This document shows, piece by piece, positions 36,963 through 47,940 of a stretch of 64,000 bases of DNA (within the stretch, counting starts at the first letter, position 1; the number at the start of each line of letters is the position of its first letter). The position numbers and the translations under genes are program-made. The DNA comes from Phlegmacium glaucopus (lineage: Eukaryota > Basidiomycota > Agaricomycetes > Agaricales > Cortinariaceae), in NCBI GenBank assembly GCA_015039465.1, contig MU130378.1, forward strand, positions 1,554,570 through 1,618,569, in the 5' to 3' direction. The notes under the pieces are model-generated. The model was not told the DNA's origin. It saw nothing but the letters and a program-made list of their open reading frames with translations, and ran no database searches.

Positions 36963-37441
36963 GTGATGTTGACAAGTGTATGTGAAAATGTGTATATTGT
37001 GCTTCTTTGCTCTATGAAATATCTGATGCTCTATCGGCCCTTCTCTTCGACAGTGTCTCAGTTTGACTGTCCACAGTCGATACTCCACCCAGCAATCATG
37101 TTGTCTAATCAGTACGAACCACCCTATGCTGTACCCCCGTGAAACACAAACCCAGGCAAACACCTGCCGAACCCAGAAACTTGACTAGATCAAACTTTGC
37201 AATGCGGCAAAAAGGTGTTATGTATACCTACTCTACACTGATGCAGCCTCATTCTTGACACGTTACTATTCATATCTCCTCGCTATCCGCCTAATCTAGG
37301 ACTGTCGTGTACATGATACCGATCATATATAAAACGCGAAAACGACGACTTGTGTCAAAAATCGCCCGGCAAGTGACAAGGAAAAGCGTGTTTCCTGTGC
37401 AGCCTTTTGGTTAAGTACCCAAATCTCTGGGCAAACCTAGC
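36963..37441. other. Intergenic region between SLD2 and the F-box-like gene
   Basis: About 480 bases between two plus-strand genes. Open frames here on the minus strand show no conserved motifs and read through the SLD2 3' end. Nothing else recognised. Confidence 0.5.
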
Positions 37442-39942
37442 ATGTCTCAAAGCTCGCTTCCTGACACCGCACTCAGCCTCCACCGACGGACAAGTTTTCG
37501 AGAAAGCATACGACTATTTCGGTCTTCCTCTAAGGACAGCTTAAAATCAGCAAAATCAGACAAAAAACGGCCATCCTTATATCATCCTTATTCAGTCTAC
37601 GAGCAAACAATGTTTCCTCTCATCCTTCGGGACCCTGAAGCGACCACCAAGCTGTTGGAAGCTGTTTTAGAATCTCCAAATGGAAAGCGTTCGCTCTCGA
37701 GGCTAGCGCGCACATGCCGAGCGTTGTCTGAACCAGCTCTCAACATTCTTTGGAGAGATTTGGACTCTTTGATCCCAATTATCGGTTTGTTCCCTGGTCA
37801 GTTGTTGAAGAAGGCGCGAAAACCGGGTTTGGGATTGGTGAGCCAACATTAACGACAGTCTCCGTTACCTCCGAATTAACTGCCATTGTTCTGTAGACAA
37901 GGCCGCCTGCTGAGGACGATTGGAAGGCCATCATTGACTACGGTGAACGTGTCCGTCGCATTGCCTACGACGAAACTGCGAATAATGTTGCAATCACTTT
38001 CTTCTCCGCTCTTGAAGAACGTCGATCAAACACATATATCCTGCCCCACCTGCAAGAGTTAACCTGGAAGATAGAGACACCTGCCGCCTTGGATCGTTGT
38101 AGGATGTTCCTGAACCCTGGTATACAAACGATCAACCTCGAGGTTGAAAACAAAATGCCTCAACTAAACGCATTTCTTACTGATATGTCAAGTCGAACCA
38201 AATTGAAAGGATTCTCCTTCAATTCCTCTACCAACCTACCCGATGCATTCACAGGACTACTGGCGCCCCAGAAAGGCCTTGAAAAGATCGCCCTTGTAGC
38301 TCCCGGAGCGTTGTCGTCTGGCGTCGGACGCTGGATTGCATCGTTACCACACCTCAAATGCCTTCAACTGGATCTCACTGGACGATCACCTATTGCGGTA
38401 GAAGGCTTTTTCGACGAGTTGCGACCACGATCAGGAGATTCCACCCCGAGCTCCATTGGTTCAACAGACAGCGGCGTTTTTTCGGCTGATGACCTTGACT
38501 TTACGGAGATTCGCAAGTCTGTGATGCGACTCACAGGGGATTTGCCTTCCAAAGGCTCCTTTTCCCAGCTGAGGAAATTGCACCTCACTGGAGACGTCGC
38601 TAATATTGCCGTATTCTTGAAACACCTCGACAGCAACTTAATCGTCCATCTGGATATTGTTATTGAAGACCCACCGGACAATGCAGACTGGCAAGATTTG
38701 TCAAGCTTAATCTGTGATTGTTTTGCTGACACACTTCAAACACTTCGCATCTCCGCGACACCGTCGTCCAAGTTTACTGACCTCGTTCGGTCAACTTCCA
38801 GGGCGGAGCCACCGACAAAGAGACTTGCTCTTGAACAGCTGATGAACTTGACGAATCTCGTTCGCCTTGATATCGATCTTCCTGACTCCGTCGTATTTAC
38901 GCCAGTCGACATCGAGTGTTTAGCCAAGGCTTGCCCTAACCTAGAGATACTCAGGTTATGTCCACTGGCACGATTCCCTCCCCCACATCTCCCAAAACTC
39001 ACTTTGGCATCTCTCGCACCTTTGACAACCTACTGCAAACGTTTGCATACCCTTGCCATCGTTGTCAACGCAACGCCTGGGAGTCCCACTTTGTTAGAAT
39101 CCCAAAAGGCTTGCTCTCCCTCACTTCTGCGCCTTCATGTCGGTCATTCATGGGCAACGGACCCTCTTCAAATTTCCATCCTACTCAGCCATATCATGCC
39201 TCGCTTGGAGTCATTGAAATGGTTCCAAGAGAAGAGCAGAGGTGGTTTCATCGAGGCTCATGCGAAGAGCTGGCAGTCGGTGTCTGAAATTCTTCCCCAC
39301 TTACAGCTATTGCGTTTGGCCGAAAAATCCTTCTTGGAGATCCCCCAACTGCCAGAAAAACTCACTTCCCAGAAATCCATCGACGCTACTGTCTCGCTTA
39401 CCGCGCGTGGCGTCGAGGCTCGACCTCAAACTGCCGATGCTTCAGTTCAAATGTCTCCGATCCTCGTAAGTCGCGAGGTAAATGCTGTACGGGAGACTGT
39501 TACCGAGTTTGTTGATGCTACTAAGCCAAACCAAGAGGTTGGTGTGCAGGCGGTTGTGCCTCTGCCGTTAATGGTGTCTACCGCCGTCAACACGATCAGT
39601 CAGCCACCGCTGAACGGCAGTGCTCCATATCCCCTCCCCAGTCCTTATAAATCAGAATGCTCGCCAATCCGACAACCTTATCCATCTCTCTACGTCTTTT
39701 CCTCTCTCTTGGGTTTCTTTTCATTCGCATATAGACTTGCAACCTTACCATTTTCATTCACTTCACGCATCCTACACCTAGCGCTTGCCCGACTGCAGTT
39801 CTCTAGTTCAAACCCCGATTCTCGAATTGAGCTCCAAAAACTGACAACTGTTGAATCATCTTCACCAAAAAACGATACTACCGAGTCATTCCGAGTCGAC
39901 TCGGATGATATTCCTTTGGACATACTTCCAGTCCGTCAATGA
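37442..39942 (+). CDS. F-box-like / leucine-rich repeat protein
   Basis: Typical of the expanded Agaricomycete F-box-like family that supplies substrate adaptors to SCF ubiquitin ligases. Exon 1 begins MSQSSLPDTALSLHRRTSF; the F-box-like segment is SLSRLARTCRALSEPALNI followed by LWRDLDSLIPI. After one intron (about 37,838-37,897) exon 2 runs to the stop. It contains LRR-like strands such as LVRLDIDLPDSVVFTPVDI, CPNLEILRLCPLARF and LKCLQLDLTGRSPIA. The C-terminal 150 residues contain a hydrophobic stretch (LYVFSSLLGFFSFAY) in a serine-rich context and end DIPLDILPVRQ. About 800 residues. Substrate unknown. Confidence 0.78.
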
Positions 39943-40246
39943 TTACTCTGATTTTGCGAGCCTTAATCTTACTTATACGTACTCGTGCTGGAAACGAAAT
40001 TAGATATCCTCACATGCAAATACATATGCCTACGATTATGACCATGCAATACATGCAATCCATTTTTTCTCCAAAGCGCCAGTTGCTTTCAGAGATGAGT
40101 CTCCAACGATCCAGACTGGTTCTGAGGTTAATATAGTCACGTGGGTAACGCCCCAAACAAACAGCAACAACTCGAACCTCGCGACGCGTCAGCGCGATTG
40201 GACTCCCGGAACACACAACTCAAAGTCACCGTCGTGGACCTACATA
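39943..40246. other. RPN5 promoter region with a CACGTG E-box
   Basis: About 300 bases. A palindromic CACGTG lies at 40138-40143 and an ACGCGT at 40184-40189, both within 110 bases of the RPN5 ATG. The yeast proteasome element (PACE) was not seen. Regulatory use is a guess. Confidence 0.35.
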
Positions 40247-42048
40247 ATGTCTGATAACAAAAAGCAGGAGAAAGACTTCACGAAGGAAGTAGATGCTCTT
40301 CTCCCTGAAGCGGCAGCAACAGTCAAGGTATGTTTATATGATTTTCCTTAAATATTGCTGATATGCCATGACATTCCACAGGCTGGTAAACTGCAGGCTG
40401 GTCTGGATACTATATTTGCTCTAGAAAAACAAACAAGAAATGTAGGCGTCTAGCAAAGCTCTCTTACTCGTTTGACCATGTATTTTAGGCTTCCGATCTC
40501 GCATCTACCTCACGTCTCGTCAAAGCAGCAGTTCAGCACTGCTACGATGCCCGAGATTACCCTCTGCTTAATTCTACTATAACAACACTCAGCAAAAAGC
40601 ATGGCCAACTGAAAGTTGCAGTCCAAGCTATCGTTGAGTTAACAATGTCATGGCTAACTGAAGTCAAAGCGCAAGACGGTGTGGAACGATGGCTTGAGCT
40701 AGTAGAGACGCTGCGAGGCGTTACGGAGGGCAAAGTCTGCATTACATACACCTCCTCGATCCCTCACCATTAACATACCTTTTCTAGATATTTTTGGAAA
40801 CTCCACGAGCGCGGGTTACCCTCCTTCTCTCACATTATCATGAGAAACTTTCCAAAGACACAACTTCGAAGGATTCCAAAGACACAACTTCGAAGGATTC
40901 CAAGGAATCTTTACAACTAGCTTCTGACTTACTGTCAGATCTGCAAGTAGAGACGTACTCGTCTATGGAGCGGAGAGAAAAAACCGAATTTATTTTGGAG
41001 CAGATGCGGTTGCTGATAGCAGTCGCTCGACAGAAAGATGCTGAAGTAGAAAAGAAAGATGGAAAAGATTCATTAGGTGGGGGCGAAGCGGAGTGGGTTA
41101 AAGTGCGAGTTGGAGGTCGGAAAGTAAATGAAGAGTTTTTGAAAGACAAAGAAAACGAAGTAAGTCCTTCGATCTCTAGAGGAACCTTGCAATGACGGTT
41201 TATCGAGGACCTCAAACTCAAATACTATGACCTCATGGTACAACACGCACTTCAACATGCGTCCTACCTCGATGTTGCAAAGTACTACTATAAGGTCTGG
41301 GAGACACCTTCGATCAAGGAAGATGTTAGTGGTAAAGGCAAAGCGGTATGTGGTCCTTGTTCGGAATGCATATATGATCTAAGGAAAATGTTCAGGCTCT
41401 GGAACATATCGTTTACTATATAGTCCTCGCCCCGCACAACAACGAGCAGTCGGACATGCTTCATCATCTATATGCGGATTCTTCCTTGACTAATCTTGCG
41501 CTCCACTAGTGCGTGTTTTGATTCGATATACATGTTATATTGACTGATCTATATCTAGTAATCTCGTGAAATGTTTCGTAACACGGGAACTCATGCGATG
41601 GCCCGGCATCGAAGCAATGTATGGAACTTTCTTACGGAAGACCCCGGTCTTCGAGTCAACCAAAAGATGGGAAGACTTGCACACTCGGGTGATCGAACAT
41701 GTGTGTAATTCCTCGTAGAGTCCAAGTTGATCTCATCCCATTCGTATTTTCCAGAACATTCGTGTTGTTGCTCAATATTACACGCGGATTACTTTACCAC
41801 GTCTGACATCACTATTGGACCTTACACCAAAACAAACGGAAGAGATTCTCGCTCGACTCGTTGTCTCTGGCACTATTTGGGCTAAAATCGATCGACCTGC
41901 TGGTGTTGTTAATTTCAGGAGCAAACGAAGTGCTGAGGATGTGATGAATGATTGGAGTTCGGATATGCAGAGATTGCTTGGTTTGGTGGAGAAAACATGG
42001 ATGGGAATGAATGCTGCACAGGCAGCCCAATCCCGGGTCAAAAGTTGA
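40247..42048 (+). CDS. RPN5: 26S proteasome lid subunit Rpn5 (PSMD12)
   Basis: PCI-domain subunit of the 19S regulatory lid. Several exons encode about 485 residues: MSDNKKQEKDFTKEVDALL, AGKLQAGLDTIFALEKQTR, LVKAAVQHCYDARDYPLLN, FLETPRARVTLLLSHYHEKL, KLKYYDLMVQHALQHASYLD and DVAKYYYKVWETPSIKED. The C-terminal PCI/winged-helix part shows HNIRVVAQYYTRITLPRL, LLDLTPKQTEEILARLV and GTIWAKIDRPAGVVNF. Introns are short and clean. The helix after LSHYHEKLS carries an exact tandem duplication of 24 bases that adds eight residues. The gene ends tail-to-tail with the next minus-strand gene, 97 bases away. Confidence 0.95.
40851..40898 (+). repeat. Exact 24-bp tandem duplication inside RPN5
   Basis: Two perfect copies of a 24-base unit (40851-40874 and 40875-40898), in frame, encoding SKDTTSKD twice. 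A third copy begins (TCCAAGGA) but diverges. Perfect identity points to a recent event. Confidence 0.9.
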
Positions 42049-42145
42049 CTAGTAAATGCTGCGTCACGATCATGTATATATAAGTAAATGGGATGTCTTC
42101 CGAGTCGATTCGAGTAACAACTATATACAACACTAGCATGATAAA

Positions 42146-42764
42146 TTACTGATTCGGTTCGAGAGGGAAAGTATTGTCGGGATAATCATGCCATACACGG
42201 TCAGCGTCAAGAAACCGCCGAAGTCTGGCTACCTGAGTGGACAGGTACATCCTGACAATTTGCATGCGAACGTCTTCCATGTGCGTTCGAAATAATTGTA
42301 AAACGTCTTCACAACTTTTCAATGCCTGCGCTCTCGTCGTTACAAACATATTCCCAGCAAACCCTAAATCTTTCAGGTTATCAATGAGCTCACTGAATTC
42401 CGAACACCATGCCAGGACGCCTAACTTTGGGTGTATCAGCGCTCCGCACGCATGATGAACAGTTGCTTGTACACACCTGTCCATATTGTTTATATCGCTG
42501 ATAGAGAACGTTAGGTGCCGCGCTCAGTGCATATTGAAAGCCATCATTTTGATCGATAACTGCAGGTGAAGGTTCGTAGGATGGAGCGGTTTGTTGCTGA
42601 GGGGCCTAACAAGTATGCTTGGTAAAAAGGCCAAGAGCTAAGATCCCGACAGATAGACATACCTGAGAACGCTGCGGCGCAGGTTCTTGGAACCATTGCA
42701 TATTCGAATAATCCACCTCTCCACCCAAGTCAATGACGTCGGGTCGTTTCCCCGTAAAATCCAT
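42146..42764 (-). CDS. Small conserved-looking helical protein, function unknown
   Basis: Three exons, about 170 residues. Exon 1 gives MDFTGKRPDVIDLGGEVDY and SNMQWFQEPAPQRSQ. Exon 2 gives APQQQTAPSYEPSPAVIDQ, then GFQYALSAAPNVLYQRYKQ. Exon 3 gives LGVLAWCSEFSELIDNLKD, then FVTTRAQALKSCEDVLQLF and VRMQIVRMYLSTQVARLRR. The C-terminus ends DYPDNTFPLEPNQ. The last exon looks like a well-formed helical domain, so this is likely a real gene. I do not recognise the family. Confidence 0.65.
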
Positions 42765-42895
42765 GTATGAAAATTGAAAATTTTATCCGAGAAATAGTTA
42801 TGGTACAGATTTGATAACGCCCAAAGCCGCGCAGGTAGTCACGACTTCCAGTATTGAATGCAACGAATCAAATGCCAGGTTATGGGTTAGTAACT

Positions 42896-43742
42896 TTACT
42901 TTCGACTCTTCCAGGGAGAAAGTCGATTCGGGATGTTAAGGATTCCCTGTGAACGGAACTTGATGCTTTGGAGAGAAGGTAGATTGCCTACGCTCCCTTT
43001 TTCAGCTGATGGGGAAGGAAGGGAAGGAATAGATGGTACGCGGAGAACAGGAGATGGATATAAGGTTGCTGCAGGACGAATGAATAGTTTATTTTTATGA
43101 TTATAAGTAAACGCACTTGTCGTTGTTGATGTAAAGGGAATCGCAATAGGAAGATGACTAGGCGGTTGTGGAAAGTTTGAAGTTATATCAGCAACTTCCG
43201 TGAGTGTGGGCGTGGGCGAACTACCAGTCGTAATCGTTTTTTGAGGAGAATTCAAAGTGTGTGTCGACAAGCGTGCTATCTTAGAATCCGGAATGAGCAG
43301 AGAAGGGAGAGTCGGATGATGTTTCGCTGATGTTTTCGTTTGGGCGCTAATCGAGTGACAGTGTCCCGGGGATCGTATCGATGGTGGACTTTCTGATTCA
43401 ATGTCCTCTGGGGTAACTAGATGAAAGTCGTCCACCCAGTCCTCCAAGTCTTTGGCTCGCAGATCTTTGGATGTAGCCCACCTCTGAAATACCCTCCCAA
43501 TGGTATGAACCGACTTCCAAGGAGTCAAATTGCGCAGAGACTTGCGAAGGCTTAATGCAAGTCTTGACTGCGGTGCGTTACTTGTCGTAGACGTTGTATG
43601 CTGGACAAGCACTGAAGCTTGTAAGGGAGTGAGAAATGTTGAGACTGAGAATTATAATATTGCCCAGCACCGCAAATGCAAGGCAAACGCGTGTCCTTCC
43701 ATTGATAGCAGATCAAGCTCTAAGTTTGTTACATAAAACCAT
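42896..43742 (-). CDS. Hypothetical Ser/Pro/Thr-rich protein
   Basis: The main exon, from about 43,650 to the stop at 42896, has no in-frame ATG near its 5' end. A reasonable model starts at 43742 (MVL), uses a donor GTAACA and joins after CTCAG to give FSTFLTPLQASVLVQHTTS. The rest includes LRKSLRNLTPWKSVHTIGR and VFQRWATSKDLRAKDLEDW with a VDDFHLVTPED segment, which is the most structured part. The C-terminal half is low-complexity and ends NRLSPWKSRK. About 250 residues. No known domain; the start is uncertain. Confidence 0.45.
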
Positions 43743-43812
43743 ACATTCACATTCACTAGCTAATACAACAGAACTAACTCTCAACTTCAAGTTCTCTCTG
43801 TGGTCCGATATA

Positions 43813-45622
43813 CTAATCAAGAAGGTTGCCAGTGGGAGGCTCCGCACGGGTAGGATTCTGGTCAGCACGGTTTGTACGCTGCCACAAGTATTCACCGGCA
43901 CGGCGTATTTTGTCCTGGACATAACTAACTGGCGCGATGTTCATGAAAGTTGGGATGGGAATTCGGCCTGGTACAAAGAGGAGAAGCCAGAACAGAATCA
44001 AAACGGAATCGCCCCAACGCGCAAAAGATGTTTTCTGATAGTTGAATGGATACTGAATCCCAATAGTCCGGACAAACGAACCGGATCCAACCTGAAAGAC
44101 ATCGTTGAAGCCACTTCCCCCTACTCCGCTCACGCCACCCTCGCCGCCGTCACACCATAACACGATACTTTGCAGTTCCTCAGCTCGTTGTCTAGCTTGA
44201 AGCCACATTGCATATCCAACCGTCTTTTCCCATGTTCGGGCAGGCGCAAGTATCAAACCAGGGCGAGAGGGCAGGTCCGCAAATGGGGAAGGGGATGCGA
44301 AATCAAGGCAAATTGAGGAAGTCAGGGGTATGGAGCGTGTATGGTCGGGTGCTGGACCCCACTCTATCTTCTTACCCTTAGGGGCCTTTAGTTCCAGCTC
44401 GAAAATGCTAGGTGGTATGAGAGAATGGCGTAAAGAAAACGATTCCGCGACTGGAAAGTTGATGCTGATTGAGTCACAATCCGAAAAGTTACTCGCAAAG
44501 TTACTCACATGGAACAAGATTTCGTTTATAGTATAAATGATGGGGTTCAAGGGAATATTGAGATATCACAGCAACGCCCGTGCGCCGTAATGGAGTTTTG
44601 CTTGTTGAATCACTAGGATCATCGACTGTCTCTTCAAAGGAAACCCCAATATAGGCCCGTCCCGGAAGGCTATCCCGGACCAATTTCAGGCCTTCGTCTC
44701 TTGCCGAGGTTGAATTGAAGGCGACTGCGCCCTCGGGCCAGAGAATAATATGGGCCAAATCTTTGACTGTGGCACTTTCACGGATAAAGTCGTCCAAAGT
44801 CAAGACATGGTGTTTGTACTTTTGTAACGGAGGGAGAACACAACCCACTGTCAGAGGAGTCGATATGTTTATATCGGATACAGGGAGAGGGAGTTGCAGG
44901 ATAAGGAAGGAAGGAATGGTGGCAAAGGTCAGACATAGAGCAAGAATTCCCACTCGAGAATGGGAACCTCCAAACTGCTGACGTCTTGGTTGATTACCAA
45001 GGAGCGAATCTTCGTCATGATCTTGATACCCCATGTACCACGCCCCAACGATTTGCGACATGACAACCGCCCATGCAGCAGTGATCCAATCTTTGCTCGC
45101 CGGACCGGCTATGGGAACAATCCAATTATAGGCGTCTGTATGCTCTGCAGCACTCCAGGTTGAGAGATGTCCTACGGGACTGATGTACGATATGGTGCAC
45201 CAGAGAGTTGCCCAGAGAGCAGGAAAGAGGGTGACCTGCGCCCATGAAGAATTAAACCGCGTGCAAAACTTTGTGTCGACATACAATATAGACAATGTGA
45301 AGAATGACAGAACTAGTGCGGATAAAAAGAGCACTATGATGGATGGGGCAGGTGTCGACAGAGCACTGAATGATGCTTGTAATTTAGACAATGATGCGCC
45401 AACTGCGAGGGCACATAATAAAACTATATGGGAGGCACCAAATTTCTGTTCTGAGCGAAAAAGAAAGCGTGAGTACACCAGTAGGAGGGTAAGGGTAAAT
45501 ATGATTGGTGTTATAGAGGAGTTGGGCCGAAAAGCCAATGTGGAAGATAGTGTCAAAAGAGACGGGAAGATTACGTCTCGATATTCGCCGAAAACCACTT
45601 CTCTCAGATTTTGGGAATACAT
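43813..45622 (-). CDS. Membrane carbon-nitrogen hydrolase, apolipoprotein N-acyltransferase (Lnt)-like
   Basis: Two exons, about 584 residues. The first ATG is at 45622. The N-terminal ~260 residues contain six to eight membrane segments, for example PIIFTLTLLLVYSRFLF, SIIVLFLSALVLSFFTL and VGILALCLTFATIPSFLIL. A nitrilase-fold domain follows with the Lnt-type triad: Glu near 297 in IILWPEGAVAF, Lys near 366 in YYKRNLVPF, and Cys near 419 in TSSICLDFASP. The KRNLVPF-AESFSLR join appears exactly when the intron beginning GTGAGT is removed, matching the Lnt KRxLVPFGE motif. A C-terminal membrane segment (SVLILFWLLLFVPG) completes the Lnt layout. Bacterial Lnt acylates lipoproteins; fungi have none of that type, so the substrate is unknown. 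Confidence 0.8.
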
Positions 45623-45847
45623 CGTGGTAGAGTCCCAAGATGCCAACTGTTAAGTCAGTTTATAAGAAGTCGACATTGAGCGCCCATGTCTGAGAAGCCG
45701 CACCGCACGGACCCCTCTGCTGCGTGTCTGCCTCATGTACATCCAATGACGCCAAATCACTGCGGAGGCCTTTTATAATTCCCCCAACAGAGTATAGACA
45801 CGGCGTAAGTACTGCACATATCGTATATCATTGACGTATATGGTCTC

Positions 45848-46546
45848 CTAGGTCGTATCCCCGAATGGGTCAACGCTGTCATCCATTAGTGAACCTCCCA
45901 TCAACCCATCCGGTCCATCAAGTTGGGATAAATCATGGGCGCTTTCTAATTGCAGACCATCCGGACCTAACCCAGAGATGTCCAGTTCCAGATCATCATC
46001 TGGACTGATCTTTTTCTGATCTTCGTCAATGTCGTCCATATCAGCATCAAGCTTCAGAGACGCGTCCAGCCCATCGACACCGTCGCGAGTCTCAAGCCCA
46101 GAAAGGGATGACGGTATTATTCTCAGTTGAGGTTTAGGCGATGATAGTTTAGATGGGGGGTCGTCCACATTCGGGTCCATATCGGTGAGTTCTTTATTTT
46201 GCGACGCGTCTGTGACTCTTGGCTCGTCTTGTTCAAGATCTTCGTCACCTTCCACTCCGTCTACAACCTCCGGCTCATCGGGTAGGGGTGCTAAGGGTTC
46301 ATCAACTTCGCCCTCGTCGTCACTAAATTGCTGGACGGGCATGAGTGCTAACACCGGCACACAGCTGGTTATGTTCACCTGGATTTTTTCTGTCTTGACC
46401 CATTTGTAGACCTTGAGTGTTGAGGAACCCGATGGTATACTAGGCACTACCCAGACTTTTTCCCAACAAGGAACGGGTTGCATAAGTTGCCGTCGAGCAG
46501 CTTCAGTAGTAGCAGCGCTAACACCAATTCTTCGTCTAGTAGCCAT
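45848..46546 (-). CDS. BCL7-like N-terminal domain protein with acidic tail
   Basis: Single exon, 232 residues. The N-terminus MATRRRIGVSAATTEAARR is followed by CWEKVWVVP and STLKVYKWVKTEKIQ. This resembles the BCL7 signature (WEKKWV...SLRIxKWVP) of the animal SWI/SNF subunit. The remainder is acidic and disordered with many SP/PD motifs and ends DDSVDPFGDTT. If the resemblance is real, it would be a SWI/SNF chromatin-remodelling accessory protein. It lies on the same strand as the Lnt-like gene, about 225 bases upstream of its start. Confidence 0.6.
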   Translation of the reverse strand: MATRRRIGVSAATTEAARRQLMQPVPCWEKVWVVPSIPSGSSTLKVYKWVKTEKIQVNITSCVPVLALMPVQQFSDDEGEVDEPLAPLPDEPEVVDGVEGDEDLEQDEPRVTDASQNKELTDMDPNVDDPPSKLSSPKPQLRIIPSSLSGLETRDGVDGLDASLKLDADMDDIDEDQKKISPDDDLELDISGLGPDGLQLESAHDLSQLDGPDGLMGGSLMDDSVDPFGDTT

Positions 46547-46867
46547 TATTGTATGTTCAATGTCGAATGCAATAATATGCGGGCAACTTTGAATGTGTAT
46601 TTATTATATAATTATTTATAAAATAGAAAGTAAATGATATCTAAATTATTATAATAAAATATATTGAAAAGCACTACGCGCCGCCTAAGTACTACCGGTC
46701 TACGTATATATACCATTGAGAGCTTGATGAAGCTGGCCATCCAAAATGGAAATCAAGAATTTATACTTGTTCCGCCCAACACAAAACATCGCTTTGCGAA
46801 ACGGAAGTCTAACCAAAGGGCAAAATATTGCGTCGTATTTCAGATAAATCGAATAAGACATACCTCT
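46547..46867. other. AT-rich intergenic region
   Basis: About 320 bases between the BCL7-like start and the MED7 stop, with a markedly AT-rich core at about 46,600-46,680. The promoter of the BCL7-like gene should lie here. Nothing else recognised. Confidence 0.5.
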
Positions 46868-47857
46868 TCAGTTATAGGAGCTGTATAACATGCAACGTTG
46901 GTTTTCCCCTGGGAGTGCGATAATGGTTGAAAACATGTTGAGCCCTAATCTGAACGACTTTACCATCGGGCTGTCTTTTAGAACCTCTTTGGCAGAGGTA
47001 CGTAACTCTGCAAGCTTGGCACCGAGAGCATCACATCTCCTACAGTTTGAGAGTCAGAGATATTAAACAATAATACAGACGTATGCATACTGGTGCAAGT
47101 TTTTGGTCTCTTGTCGTCGAAGCTCCAACTGCCGTTTCATCATTGACTCTAAATTTCCGCGCGCCTGATAAAAATTAGGTCGTAGCTTGGCGAAAAATCA
47201 AAAAAAATCATGCCTGGACTGGCCGCAAGTCGTTAGCGGCCGCCATCAAATTTTGGCTGAGTACCGTGATCCATTCGATGTGTCGTTGCCACTCTGGAGG
47301 TATGTTCTCTGATATAGGAGGAGGTACTAACAAAGAGGCCAACAAGGAAGAGTAGGTCACCAGTAAAGAGCGGAGAACTGATCGAAGCGCAGGACGACGG
47401 TCTGAATGCAACCGACATGTTACTGAGAGACTGTTATTTTACTAGGTGAATCCGCTTTACTGTACCTATGGTAGGGTTTGATGGATAGAGCTGATTCCCT
47501 CCTAGTTCGGCTAGGGATGGTATCTTTTCCTTCACCTGAAATTTGCTGTATTTGAGCCGCAATTGACTTGAATAAGAAATGTTGACGTACAAACCACCGG
47601 TCACCAAAGGCGTCGTAATATGCGTCAGGTTCTTCTAGGATCCAATCAACTCGGGGTCTTTCAAGCTGGGTCAATGGCCAGTCTGGAACCTCATTCTGGT
47701 CACTGAGAATTTCGAATTGGTTGTTATTGGTATTTTCTGGATCTCTTTCTTTCAGCAAAGATAAGAGCCTGAGATTATGCGGTGTATATAGGGCATAATG
47801 TGATGGCGGAGAAGGGAACGGATTTCTAAGTTCAGCTGTGTCTTCCGAGTCGTTCAT
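46868..47857 (-). CDS. MED7: Mediator complex subunit 7
   Basis: Middle-module Mediator subunit that pairs with Med21/Med31 and links activators to RNA polymerase II. The start at 47857 gives MNDSEDTAELRNPFPSPPS and HYALYTPHNLRLLSLLKER. Next are EVPDWPLTQLERPRVDWIL and DAYYDAFGDRWFV. After introns come VLRSLLVTYSSLLASLLVP and EWQRHIEWITVLSQNLMAA with NDLRPVQARGNLESMM, the family's conserved C-terminal helix. The last exon gives RCDALGAKLAELRTSAKEV and ends QRCMLYSSYN. A further in-frame ATG at 47896 is possible but less like the family. The start is 83 bases from the divergent acyl-CoA synthetase. Confidence 0.88.
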
Positions 47858-47940
47858 GGGAGACGACAAGATCCGAATGCCGTCAACATAATACATTACA
47901 TATATAAAATGTCTGCCATTCCTTCAGGACATCTGTCGCC

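Noticed and set aside
36768..37163. Minus-strand 131-codon frame over the SLD2 3' end
   Set aside because: It overlaps the conserved SLD2 C-terminus and has no family resemblance.
43813..45622. Lnt-like gene as bacterial contamination
   Set aside because: It has a canonical fungal intron exactly between the conserved KRNLVP and FAESFSLR segments and sits among fungal genes.
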